This document shows, piece by piece, positions 1 through 9,733 of a DNA stretch of 64,000 bases. The stretch comes from Lentilactobacillus sunkii DSM 19904 (GTDB lineage: Bacteria > Bacillota > Bacilli > Lactobacillales > Lactobacillaceae). Position numbers and translations under genes: made by a program. The stretch's first letter is position 1. Each line of letters begins with the position of its first letter. The stretch spans positions 1 through 64,000 of the forward strand of contig NZ_AZEA01000001.1 in the NCBI RefSeq assembly GCF_001435575.1, written 5' to 3'. Under the pieces are notes generated by a model. That model was not told where the DNA came from, searched no databases, and worked only from the letters and a program-made list of their open reading frames with translations.

Positions 1-44
1 AATTCATCATAAGCTTAGTCTGTTTCAGCTATGTGAAAGTGGAT

Positions 45-82
45 TGATGGACGTTGCTCGTCCGTCAGTTCATTTTTTATTT
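45..82 (+). terminator. Terminator of a gene upstream of the window
   Basis: TGATGGACG and CGTCCGTCA pair with one G-U wobble around a 5-nt loop, followed by a T-rich run. It would end a plus-strand transcript entering from the left. The rest of 1-202 holds no gene that I can see; its right end carries the strong ribosome binding site of the first dipeptidase. Confidence 0.6.
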
Positions 83-202
83 CCACAACAATTAATCCAA
101 TCCTCAACACCACCCAAGTTTTCCTTTCAGCTGTCTATTGTTCCACTCTGCACAAAAGGGGTGTAAAATCAAGTTGATAGAAAGATAAGGGGAGGCTTTA
201 CA

Positions 203-1630
203 ATGTTTTCATCTAAACACAGCAGTTGTACCACGATTCTAGTCGGCAAGAAGGCCAGTTATGACGGCTCAACCATCATTGCCCGAAACGAAGATGCAGG
301 GGATGCCGTCAACCCGAAAAAGTTTGTGGTTGTTGAACCTGAAGATCAGCCACGTTCTTATCATTCAAAGTTAACCAAGTTCTCTGTCAAATTACCAGAT
401 GACCCATTGAGATACACGTCAGTGCCCGATGCTGTCCCGGACAAGGGTGTTTGGGGAGAAGCCGGCATCAATGCCCATAATGTGGCAATGAGTGCCACAG
501 AGACGATTACAACCAATTCCAGAGTGATGGGTGCCGACCCGTTTGAAAAGGATGGTTTGGGCGAGGAAGATTTGCTCACCATTACTTTACCTTATATCAA
601 TTCTGCCAAAGAAGGGGTTCAACGGGTTGGTGAACTCCTCGAAAAATATGGCACTTATGAATCAAACGGGATTTTGTTCTCAGACGTTAACGAAATTTGG
701 TATATGGAGACTGCTGGCGGCCATCACTGGGTTGCTCAACGAATTCCTGATGATGCCTATGTGATTGCGCCTAATCAGACCGGTATCCAAGAAATCGATT
801 TTGATGATCCGGACAGCTTCATGTATTCAAAGGATTTGCGTCAGTTTGCTCAAGATCATCATTTGAATCCAACCAACCACTTCAACTTCAGACATATATT
901 TGGTTCGAATACGCAGCTTGATCGTCACTACAACACACCAAGAGCTTGGTACGGTCAACGTTATTTTGATCCGGAATCTGTTGAAGACAAGACACCGATG
1001 AGCAATGATCTGCCATTTATCTGTCACGCAAATCGAAAGATCACTATCGAGGATATTAAATTCGTTTTGGGTTCTCATTACGAAGATACTCCTTATGATC
1101 CATTTGCCCCTGGTGCCGACTACAAGAAGATTCCATATCGACCAATTGGGATTAATCGAAACCAGGAATTGTCAATTCTTCAATTGCGTCCTGGAATGCC
1201 TTCGGGTTATTCTGCCATTCAATGGCTGACATTTGCTTCCAACCCATTTAACACGCTGACACCGTTCTATACCAATGTTGTCAACACGCCGGACTGCTAC
1301 CGGGATACGACCGGCACGCTGGACAGCCACAATGCATACTGGGCAAACCGATTGATTTCCTTAATCGCTGCTGATCATTATCAGGAGGTCATGCAGGATA
1401 TTGAAGATTATCAGCTCAAGGAAATGGGATATGCCCACGAACGAATTGCTGAAGTTGATAAGCTGATGGCTGAACGAGAAGCCTCAGGGTCTCACGTTGT
1501 CAGAGCCCTTGGTCAAGCCAATGCTCGAACTGCCGATCACATTATGGCCGACACAGAAGCATTGCTTACCAAGTTGGTTGTTAAGGCCAGCCAGGATATT
1601 CCTGGTTCGTTTAACCGTGAACACTATTAA
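203..1630 (+). CDS. pepD: C69 family dipeptidase (PepD type)
   Basis: Cytoplasmic dipeptidase of the N-terminal nucleophile family C69, expected to release amino acids from short peptides; 475 residues is normal for the family. The nucleophile should be Cys9, at the start of the conserved CTTILVGKKASYDGS stretch, exposed after removal of a short leader. Other family motifs are ARNED and GGHHWVAQRIPDD. A very strong AAGGGGAGG site lies 7-15 bases upstream of the ATG. The next gene starts inside its stop codon (TAATG), so the two are probably translationally coupled. A diverged paralogue lies convergently at 2691-4130. The family call is secure; the preferred dipeptide cannot be read from sequence. 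Confidence 0.93.
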   Translation: MFSSKHSSCTTILVGKKASYDGSTIIARNEDAGDAVNPKKFVVVEPEDQPRSYHSKLTKFSVKLPDDPLRYTSVPDAVPDKGVWGEAGINAHNVAMSATETITTNSRVMGADPFEKDGLGEEDLLTITLPYINSAKEGVQRVGELLEKYGTYESNGILFSDVNEIWYMETAGGHHWVAQRIPDDAYVIAPNQTGIQEIDFDDPDSFMYSKDLRQFAQDHHLNPTNHFNFRHIFGSNTQLDRHYNTPRAWYGQRYFDPESVEDKTPMSNDLPFICHANRKITIEDIKFVLGSHYEDTPYDPFAPGADYKKIPYRPIGINRNQELSILQLRPGMPSGYSAIQWLTFASNPFNTLTPFYTNVVNTPDCYRDTTGTLDSHNAYWANRLISLIAADHYQEVMQDIEDYQLKEMGYAHERIAEVDKLMAEREASGSHVVRALGQANARTADHIMADTEALLTKLVVKASQDIPGSFNREHY

Positions 1631-2523
1631 TGTTTGCTGGAAGGGTGATAATTACGTATAAAAATCTTGTTATCCGCACGACGGTTGGCTTTTTGGCATT
1701 TATTGGATTGGGTGGAATTGTTGAAAAGACAGTTTCAGCCGAACCTTATGTCCAAAGAACGACGGCTAAGATGATCAAGTCAAATGGCCAAACAAATTTA
1801 TACTTCAAATTTCAAAAACCTTACCGAGCGAGGTTGATCCTTCATAAGACAACAGGTAATTATATTAAAAAGACTGTTACCCTTCCAAAGGGGACGATTG
1901 TCAGTGGTGTTCCGGATCGTGACGGACACAAATTTACAACAATTCATAACGGCGCAGTTGATGTTAGTTACCAGTTAAAAAAGCGGGTTGTAAAAGGTTA
2001 CCAGAGTGCCACATTAAATTTTGCCGTGAAGTATTCGTCTGGTATCCTGCGACAGGTTAAGAAGCCGGCTTACTCGTTACCATATGGTCACAATATACTG
2101 TGGACTGGTAAGCCTGTTAACTTGTGGCCCAAAAGAGCCGTTACAAGCCCCAGTCAAATTAAAATTACCTCTGATGGCTATGTTGAGTCTTATCACTACC
2201 ATTCTGTTACCGCAGGCGATACAACGATTAATTATCAGGTTAAGCCAAATTCATCAGTTAAAATCAATCACGTTCTAAAACGCGGATCTAGTATATATTT
2301 TTACTACCGTGATCATTTGAAAGGGGTTAGCGACAAACGCGTTCGAAAAGCAGGCCCATATCAATATCGATTGACCTTGACGAACAAGCACACGCCGTAT
2401 GCTTTCGGTGATCCCGATAATGACATGTTTCAATATGCCAGCTTTTACTCTGTTGGCAATCGATCATATTGGACTGTCGATGGGGCAAGTGATGTATATG
2501 ATCCTGCGACGGGGACTGATTAA
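1630..2523 (+). CDS. Unrecognised secreted protein
   Basis: Not a family I recognise. The 297-residue product has an N-terminal hydrophobic segment (about residues 10-30) ending in a signal-peptidase-like VSA site near residue 37. The rest is a basic extracellular region rich in Lys, Tyr and Thr and probably mostly beta structure; it ends in an acidic ATGTD tail. No LPxTG, lipobox, LysM or catalytic motif is visible. The ATG overlaps the dipeptidase stop codon and has no clear ribosome binding site of its own, which suggests translational coupling; an in-frame GTG at 1645 is an alternative. Its job may relate to peptide use at the cell surface, but that is inferred only from position. Confidence 0.7.
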   Translation: MFAGRVIITYKNLVIRTTVGFLAFIGLGGIVEKTVSAEPYVQRTTAKMIKSNGQTNLYFKFQKPYRARLILHKTTGNYIKKTVTLPKGTIVSGVPDRDGHKFTTIHNGAVDVSYQLKKRVVKGYQSATLNFAVKYSSGILRQVKKPAYSLPYGHNILWTGKPVNLWPKRAVTSPSQIKITSDGYVESYHYHSVTAGDTTINYQVKPNSSVKINHVLKRGSSIYFYYRDHLKGVSDKRVRKAGPYQYRLTLTNKHTPYAFGDPDNDMFQYASFYSVGNRSYWTVDGASDVYDPATGTD

Positions 2524-2530
2524 GTAGATA

Positions 2531-2565
2531 AAAAGCCACGCATTTTCGCGATTGCGTGGCTTTTT
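2531..2565 (+). terminator. Rho-independent terminator of the dipeptidase operon
   Basis: Twelve-base arms (AAAAGCCACGCA and its complement) with a 10-nt loop and a five-T tail, starting 7 bases after the secreted-protein stop. Confidence 0.9.
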
Positions 2566-2600
2566 GTCAAAATTTTTAAAAACAGTCATTGTCTGATACA

Positions 2601-2645
2601 GAAAAGGTTTCGGAAAATAATCATTCCGAAACCTTTTCTTTTTTG
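2601..2645. terminator. Second terminator hairpin between convergent genes
   Basis: Perfect 15-base arms (GAAAAGGTTTCGGAA and its complement) with an 8-nt loop. The T-rich tail is on the plus strand, but the hairpin sits just past the stop of the minus-strand dipeptidase and may stop both directions. Confidence 0.85.
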
Positions 2646-2690
2646 TTCTTGTGTATCAATCGACAAGATACATTAAGTGTTTAATCTTAC

Positions 2691-4130
2691 TTAAAGATTC
2701 ATATCTTGGGTAAAGTTAATTGGCGAAAGATCGGTCGAGTTCGTAATCACATCACTGATCAGTTTGTTGTAGGCTTCCAAACCGATTTGGGCGTTCTTGA
2801 AATTAACTTTGGTCAGATAATCGCCCAGTTCGACATTTGATAAGCCTTCGATTGACGCATCGGCGTTTTTAACAGCCTGCTGGAATTTCACGCGCAAATC
2901 TGCTCGAGTGTCGTTTAATTTTGGCCCGAATTTGACGAAGTGTGGGTCAACCAGGACGCCTGCAAGCTTGTAAGTCCAGTATGCCTGGTTAGGTGCATAA
3001 GTACCGGTCGCGTTTTGATAGCTTTCTGGAGTATCGTTTGCGCCAGCATAAAATGGCACAAAGCTACTTTGAGCACCAACACCCATCGATAACCACTGGA
3101 TCCCGGCGGCAGGGGTAGGCATATTTGGCCGAATTTGGAGGATATGGGCCTCTTGAGTCTTGGCGAGACTAATTGGTCGGTACAGATGCTTCTCGTGCTC
3201 AGAGCCTTCACCAATGGGGTCAAATGGAGTTCCCTGATAATGAGAACTCAAGAAATCCTGAACATCAAAGAGACTCAGCTTTCGGTTGGCTTTATCAATG
3301 AATGGGATGTCCTGGCTTGTTGGTTCATAATTCTCCTCAGGATTAAACATTTTATGGCCATACCAAACCCGTGGTGTGTTGTAGTAAGTATCGGATAAAT
3401 CGGCGGTACCGAATGTTTCTCGAAAATTAAAATGGTGTTCCGAAGAATTTTGACTTGGATCGAGATGGTTTTCCTTAATAAATTCTTGAATGTTTGTCGA
3501 CCACATAAAATTATCGGGGTCATCAAAGTTAACATCTTGGATGGCGCTTTGATTGGCAATTACTGCATAGCTGTCATCGGGAATCCTTTGGGCTACCCAA
3601 TTGTGTCCACCACCGGTTTCCATATACCATGCTTCATCGTGATCCGCGAATAAAATACCGTTGGATTCAGAAGTCCCATAATATTCAACAATTTCTCTCA
3701 GACGTTTAACGCCTTCACGGGCAGTCTTCACGTATGGAAGAACAACAGTGACCATCGCTTCTTCGCCGATGCCGTCTTCTACCAGGGGATCAGCACCCAA
3801 TGCAAGCTTGTTGGTATAGGTACTTTCAGTCGCACTCATGGCAACGCCTGCTTCATTAAACCCATCTTCTTCAAATAAGCCGAACTTGTCGGTCCATTCG
3901 GGAGTGGCGGAATACTTCAGGCGGATCTTTGGCAGAGACATTTTAAAACCATTGTCTTTTGAAACAAATTCTTGTTCATCATCAAACTCTTGATGTTGAT
4001 GGATGACATAATTTTTTGGCCAGGATGATTTACTGTCTTCGTTTCTGGCAATCATAATTGAGCCGTCAATACTGGCGTCTTTGCCGACAATCATACTGGT
4101 ACATGCTGAAAAGTTTTTGTAAGGTATCAT
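2691..4130 (-). CDS. C69 family dipeptidase, second paralogue
   Basis: 479 residues and clearly homologous along its whole length to the dipeptidase at 203-1630. Shared landmarks are the CTSMIVGKDASIDGS start, ARNED, AMSATES, GADPLVEDG, ESNGILFAD and GGHNWVAQRIPDD. The predicted nucleophile is Cys10. The two genes converge around the secreted protein, and their divergence argues for an old duplication with separate substrate range. The gene is monocistronic, with a GGAGAT ribosome binding site and the hairpin at 2601-2645 as terminator. Confidence 0.92.
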   Translation of the reverse strand: MIPYKNFSACTSMIVGKDASIDGSIMIARNEDSKSSWPKNYVIHQHQEFDDEQEFVSKDNGFKMSLPKIRLKYSATPEWTDKFGLFEEDGFNEAGVAMSATESTYTNKLALGADPLVEDGIGEEAMVTVVLPYVKTAREGVKRLREIVEYYGTSESNGILFADHDEAWYMETGGGHNWVAQRIPDDSYAVIANQSAIQDVNFDDPDNFMWSTNIQEFIKENHLDPSQNSSEHHFNFRETFGTADLSDTYYNTPRVWYGHKMFNPEENYEPTSQDIPFIDKANRKLSLFDVQDFLSSHYQGTPFDPIGEGSEHEKHLYRPISLAKTQEAHILQIRPNMPTPAAGIQWLSMGVGAQSSFVPFYAGANDTPESYQNATGTYAPNQAYWTYKLAGVLVDPHFVKFGPKLNDTRADLRVKFQQAVKNADASIEGLSNVELGDYLTKVNFKNAQIGLEAYNKLISDVITNSTDLSPINFTQDMNL

Positions 4131-4225
4131 GTTATAATCTCCTGTTCACTGGGAATATACTTCTGTAATTGTATCATTTTTTGTGCCTGAACGGGTTATG
4201 AGACATTTGAAGGTGGATGAACATA

Positions 4226-4254
4226 TTGCAGGGCAAAAAAATTTACGGTATACT
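4226..4254 (+). promoter_or_regulatory. Promoter of the tautomerase gene
   Basis: TTGCAG, a 17-base spacer and TATACT form a near-consensus vegetative promoter 31 bases before the tautomerase ATG. Confidence 0.75.
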
Positions 4255-4284
4255 TTCTCCATTCAAATAAATGGAGGAATTCAA

Positions 4285-4473
4285 ATGCCAATTGTAGATA
4301 TTCATTTAATTGCCGGCCGTTCTCAAGATCAGTTGAAGGGCTTGGTTGAAGACGTTACCGCTGCTGTTGTTAAAAATACCGGTGCACCTGCAGAACACGT
4401 TCACGTTATTTTGAGTGAAATGGAAAAGAATCGTTACAGTGTTGGTGGCGTTTTAAAAAGCGACGAAAAATAG
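4285..4473 (+). CDS. 4-oxalocrotonate tautomerase family protein
   Basis: Small 62-residue enzyme of the 4-oxalocrotonate tautomerase superfamily, which works as an oligomer with the N-terminal proline as general base. Pro2 is present (MPIVDIHL), followed by the typical helix (QLKGLVEDVTAAVVKNTG) and the VHVILSEM strand. The ATG at 4285, after a GGAGG site, is the only start that leaves Pro2 at the mature N-terminus, so longer readings of the frame are wrong. It stands alone with its own promoter and terminator. The physiological substrate of such lactobacillar homologues (YwhB/XylH type) is unknown. Confidence 0.9.
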   Translation: MPIVDIHLIAGRSQDQLKGLVEDVTAAVVKNTGAPAEHVHVILSEMEKNRYSVGGVLKSDEK

Positions 4474-4482
4474 AGTGATTTA

Positions 4483-4519
4483 AAAAGATTTGCAAATTAA
4501 TTATTGCGAGTCTTTTTTT
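4483..4519 (+). terminator. Probable terminator of the tautomerase gene
   Basis: Thirteen-base arms with two G-U wobbles (AAAAGATTTGCAA against TTGCGAGTCTTTT), an 8-nt loop and a seven-T run, 10 bases after the stop. Confidence 0.7.
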
Positions 4520-4615
4520 CTGTCGTTGGTTTTTATTTCTGATCATCGAATTTCTTTTGCTTTTATAAAATTTTGCTGAAGATTGGTTTGGCAATCGATA
4601 TTATTGTATACTTAA

Positions 4616-6175
<1,560 letters not shown>

Positions 6176-6186
6176 TTCACAACAAA

Positions 6187-6228
6187 AAAGCGATTGAACA
6201 AAACAACCAAGTTTTGTTCAATCGCTTT
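6187..6228. terminator. Bidirectional terminator between glpK and the HAD gene
   Basis: Perfect 18-base inverted repeat (AAAGCGATTGAACAAAAC and its complement) with a 6-nt loop between two convergent genes. Confidence 0.92.
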
Positions 6229-6237
6229 AATACTGAA

Positions 6238-7065
6238 TTACTGTCCAACCGCAATATCCATGTGATCTTCGAAGTAATTGGCAATGCCGTCGTCATCATT
6301 GGTAAAGTCGGTGACATCATCTGCCAAATCTTTAATTTTATCAATTGCGTTTTTCATGGCAACGCCGGTACCCGCATACTGCATCATCGTGAGGTCGTTT
6401 CCTTCATCCCCAAATGCAATAATGTCTTTTTGAAGAATACCATAGTAATCGGCTAAAAATTTCAAACCGGTTGATTTATGCACGCCTTTGGTGGCAATTT
6501 CCACAATTGGATTTGGGCCACCCCAAGGAGATACTTCGACTTCATCACCAAATTGTTGTTGAACGAAGTTGATGAGGCCGGCTTTAAGTTCAGGTTCCAC
6601 TTGAACAGTGATACTGATCGGGTTTTCCTTCAAACTTTTCCGATTTAGAACCTGGTTGGTTTCCAAAGTACTTGGGAAAAAGCCAAAACCGGTACTTAAC
6701 CCACGGTTAGCTAGAAACATGTTGCGGCCTTCAACAGCAATCAGTGAAAGGCCAAGCGGTTTGCTCTTTTCCAATAGTTCCGTCACAATTTCTTTATTAA
6801 TGGTGTACTGGTATTCACGATCCCACTCTTGATGTGGTAAAATGCCAAGGTTGCCATTGAAATTGATCATTGGCGTTGTTAGATTTAATTCATCATAGAA
6901 GTTTTCTGAGAGCCTGTTAGGACGGCCAGTTACGATACTGACTATGTATCCTTGTTGTTCAGCTGCGTGGATGGCTGCAGCAGTCTTTGGACTGATTTGA
7001 CTATCATTATTCAGCGTTGTGCCATCCAAGTCGAGTGCGATTAGTTTTTTAGTAATTGTAATCAC
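6238..7065 (-). CDS. HAD superfamily phosphatase, Cof type
   Basis: Cytoplasmic sugar-phosphate or flavin-phosphate phosphatase of the Cof/YidA group, about 272 residues. Catalytic motif I is LIALDLDGTTLN (nucleophile Asp with the general acid two residues on), motif II is SIVTGRP, and motif IV is IAFGDEGNDLTMMQYAG; a large cap lies between. The start is uncertain. GTG at 7065 gives the longest frame but overlaps the AAGGAG site at 7065-7070, whereas ATT at 7054-7056 sits 8 bases after that site and would give MTKKLIALDLDG. The natural substrate cannot be assigned. Confidence 0.9.
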   Translation of the reverse strand: MITITKKLIALDLDGTTLNNDSQISPKTAAAIHAAEQQGYIVSIVTGRPNRLSENFYDELNLTTPMINFNGNLGILPHQEWDREYQYTINKEIVTELLEKSKPLGLSLIAVEGRNMFLANRGLSTGFGFFPSTLETNQVLNRKSLKENPISITVQVEPELKAGLINFVQQQFGDEVEVSPWGGPNPIVEIATKGVHKSTGLKFLADYYGILQKDIIAFGDEGNDLTMMQYAGTGVAMKNAIDKIKDLADDVTDFTNDDDGIANYFEDHMDIAVGQ

Positions 7066-7142
7066 TCCTTACTAACATATCCATTCATATTATCTGAAAA
7101 GTTATAATCCGTCAATTATTAAGATCCAAAAGGGAGAGTCAA

Positions 7143-8507
7143 ATGAAATTACCAACCGAATTTGTAAATAAATATCACAAACTGATGGGGGATCAAGAAG
7201 CTGCCGAATTTATCAGTAGTTTTGACCAGCCAACCACCCCAGGGTTCCGGATCAATCCCTTAAAAGCGGTTCAACCAAGTGACTTGGATCTGAGTTCGCC
7301 AACCGAGCACTGTCAGTTTGGATATCATGGACAGGTCAGTGGGAAGACCGTTGACCATCAAAGCGGGGCAGTTTATAGTCAGGAACCCAGCGCCATGTAT
7401 GTGGGCGAAGTTGCTCATCCCAAGTTGGGGGAGAAAGTTCTTGATCTATGTGCCGCGCCTGGTGGGAAAACAACTCATCTTGGCAGTTATTTGCAAAACA
7501 CTGGTCTTTTGATTGCCAACGAAATTGATAGCAAGCGTGCCAAAGCATTGGTCGAAAACGTTGAGCGATTTGGGATGACCAATACAATTGTGACCAACAC
7601 CAATCCCGACCGAATGGCGGCCCAACTACCGGAATTTTTTGACCGGATTTTAGTCGATGCACCCTGTTCTGGCGAAGGGATGTTCAGGAAAGATCCAGAC
7701 GCCATCCAATACTGGAGTTTGGATTATCCGGTTGAGTGTGCGGAACGTCAGCGGACAATTTTGACTCAAGCTGTCAAAAATTTGAAGCCGGGTGGTGAAC
7801 TTATCTATTCAACATGTACGTTTGCCCCAGAGGAAGATGAGCAAATCATCGCTTGGCTGGTGGAGACCTATGGTTTTGAAATTCAACCAATCAAAAAGTA
7901 TCCAGGGATGGATGACGGCCAACCACAGTGGGCTAATGGTAATCCCGATCTGGCCAAGTGTGTCCGAATTTTCCCTCATCATTTTGATGGTGAAGGACAC
8001 TTTATTGCGAAATTAAAGAAACCGGAAGTTGAAGAGCAATCCAAAGAACCACGACGTTTTCGTGGCATTGGTAAGAACATTGAAATGCCGACAAAAGACC
8101 AAAATCAATTATTCAATGAATTTGCAAAATTGGATTTGAATGGGACCCATTTCCAAAAATTGGTGGTCTTTAAAGACAATCTATATTCCATTCCAGAAGA
8201 GACTCCTAATCTAACCGGCATCAAGATTGTTCGACTGGGGCTGGAAATTGGCGAATTCAAAAAGAACCGTTTTGAGCCGAGTTATGCGTTGGCATTGGCC
8301 ATGCACCCGGAACAAGCTTTGCGAAATGTTACAATTGATATTGAAGAATGGAAAAAATATGTCCATGGCGATACTTTTACAGTTGATCCAAAATTAAAAA
8401 AAGGCTGGTATTTGCTGGTGTGTGAGCAACAGCCGGTTGGATTTGCTAAAGTCGTGAATGGAACGGCGAAGAACTTCTTTCCAAAAGGTTTGAGATTTTC
8501 CGTTTAA
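7143..8507 (+). CDS. rsmF: RNA cytosine-C5 methyltransferase, RsmF/YebU-like
   Basis: SAM-dependent methyltransferase of the NOL1/NOP2/Sun family, predicted to make 5-methylcytosine in 16S rRNA; 454 residues. The SAM site is LDLCAAPGGKTTHL (about residues 99-112), and the two catalytic cysteines lie in DAPCSGEGMFRKDP and STCTFAPEEDE. A C-terminal RNA-binding part (about 300-454) of the RsmF type follows. GGGAGAG precedes the ATG. The gene is transcribed alone, divergently from the HAD gene. The family is certain; the exact rRNA position is inferred. Confidence 0.9.
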   Translation: MKLPTEFVNKYHKLMGDQEAAEFISSFDQPTTPGFRINPLKAVQPSDLDLSSPTEHCQFGYHGQVSGKTVDHQSGAVYSQEPSAMYVGEVAHPKLGEKVLDLCAAPGGKTTHLGSYLQNTGLLIANEIDSKRAKALVENVERFGMTNTIVTNTNPDRMAAQLPEFFDRILVDAPCSGEGMFRKDPDAIQYWSLDYPVECAERQRTILTQAVKNLKPGGELIYSTCTFAPEEDEQIIAWLVETYGFEIQPIKKYPGMDDGQPQWANGNPDLAKCVRIFPHHFDGEGHFIAKLKKPEVEEQSKEPRRFRGIGKNIEMPTKDQNQLFNEFAKLDLNGTHFQKLVVFKDNLYSIPEETPNLTGIKIVRLGLEIGEFKKNRFEPSYALALAMHPEQALRNVTIDIEEWKKYVHGDTFTVDPKLKKGWYLLVCEQQPVGFAKVVNGTAKNFFPKGLRFSV

Positions 8508-8512
8508 AAGAC

Positions 8513-8570
8513 AAAGGAGCTGTGACAAAACTAACGTTTTGTTCACGGCTCCTTTTGCGTTTTTATTTTA
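8513..8570 (+). terminator. Terminator of the RNA methyltransferase gene
   Basis: Nineteen-base left arm (AAAGGAGCTGTGACAAAAC) pairing with one bulge across a TAAC loop, followed by a T-rich run. Confidence 0.85.
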
Positions 8571-8582
8571 TATAGTCATAAC

Positions 8583-8693
8583 GTGTTCCAAAAGGCCACT
8601 TCCTATGCATAACTACGAATAACTTTCCGAGCTTTCAGCTCAAAAAGTTATCCTAGGTTATGCTATGGAAGTAAAACCGCCTTTTGTCGCACT
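8583..8693. repeat. Long imperfect hairpin between convergent genes
   Basis: About 110 bases fold on themselves. From the outside in, pairing blocks include CAAAAGGC, ACTTCC, TATGCATAAC with a bulge, ATAACTTT and GAGC, around a TTTCA loop. It fills the gap between the terminator at 8513 and the fni stop. It is longer and more interrupted than a normal terminator and lacks a T run on either strand. It could be an RNA hairpin stabilising the 3' end of the mevalonate transcript, or a dispersed palindromic element. Confidence 0.7.
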
Positions 8694-8698
8694 CCCCT

Positions 8699-9730
8699 TT
8701 AATAGTCTAGATTTCTTTGTTTTAAATAACTCAGTAATTCAGGGGTAAGGATCAACCGTTTTTCTTGCAGGTCGGCGATTGTCCGACAATTCAGCATGAC
8801 CATAATCGATTTCAAACCGGATTGCCATTCGTTAATATCACGAATGATCTGGTCATTGTCTTTATGAATAATTTCGTGAAGAAAATAACCGGCAACTCCA
8901 ACGGCAGATGCACTCAAGGCAATACACTTGGCTGCGTCCAGTGGTGATTTGACCCCGCCGGATGCAATAACGGTGAGTTGGTTCATAAGCGAACGGGATT
9001 CCAATAAAGATTCCACGGTATTGAGCCCCCAGTCTTCAAGATAATTCATATCTTTAGAAGGCCGGCGGAAATTTTCAATGGCAGCAAAGTTCGTTCCGCC
9101 ATGACCGCTAACGTTGACATATTGAACGCCAAGCGATAGTAATTGCTCGATGGTTTCTTTACTCATCCCAAAGCCGACCTCTTTCACAATGACCGGGACC
9201 TGAAGGCTTGAGACAATGTTTTTAATATTTTTAATAAAATGAAATTCCCGATCGCCCTCCGGCATGATCAACTCTTGAGCCGTGTTGACATGGACTTCCA
9301 ACGCATTGGCGGAAATGAGATCAACTGCTTTTTGAGCATCTTCAACGCCATGATTAGCACCGATATTTGCAAACAGGATACCATCTGGATTTGTTTCGCG
9401 AACAATCGTAAAAGAATCACTCACGGTCGGGTCACTTAAGCCAACACTTTCGGAGCCGACAGCCATGGCAAGTCCACAAGATTTCGCAATTTCTGCCAAA
9501 CGGTGATTGATTTCTTTGGTATGGGCACTGCCACCAGACATTGCTTCGATATAGAAGGGGATTTTTAAAGTAAGAGGGCCAATTTTTGTGGATAGGTCAA
9601 TATCATTCAACGCATATTTTGGCAGACCTGTACTGACAAATCGCAGACCGTCAAACAGATGATTGTCGGCGTAAAACTTTTCAGCCAAGGAAACATGTTC
9701 ATCTTTTCTGTGTGAATGTTGTGAAATCAT
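8699..9730 (-). CDS. fni: Isopentenyl-diphosphate delta-isomerase, type 2
   Basis: FMN- and NADPH-dependent isomerase interconverting isopentenyl and dimethylallyl diphosphate, the last step needed after the mevalonate route. It has 343 residues with a TIM-barrel flavoprotein pattern: PFYIEAMSGGS, MAVGSESVGL, a VKEVGFGMSKETI strand with the conserved Lys, and VNVSGHGGTNFAAIE for phosphate binding. AAGGAG precedes the ATG. It is the last gene of the operon, 3 bases after mvaK2. The type 2 enzyme is normal in Firmicutes that use mevalonate. Confidence 0.95.
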   Translation of the reverse strand: MISQHSHRKDEHVSLAEKFYADNHLFDGLRFVSTGLPKYALNDIDLSTKIGPLTLKIPFYIEAMSGGSAHTKEINHRLAEIAKSCGLAMAVGSESVGLSDPTVSDSFTIVRETNPDGILFANIGANHGVEDAQKAVDLISANALEVHVNTAQELIMPEGDREFHFIKNIKNIVSSLQVPVIVKEVGFGMSKETIEQLLSLGVQYVNVSGHGGTNFAAIENFRRPSKDMNYLEDWGLNTVESLLESRSLMNQLTVIASGGVKSPLDAAKCIALSASAVGVAGYFLHEIIHKDNDQIIRDINEWQSGLKSIMVMLNCRTIADLQEKRLILTPELLSYLKQRNLDY

Positions 9731-9733
9731 GGG

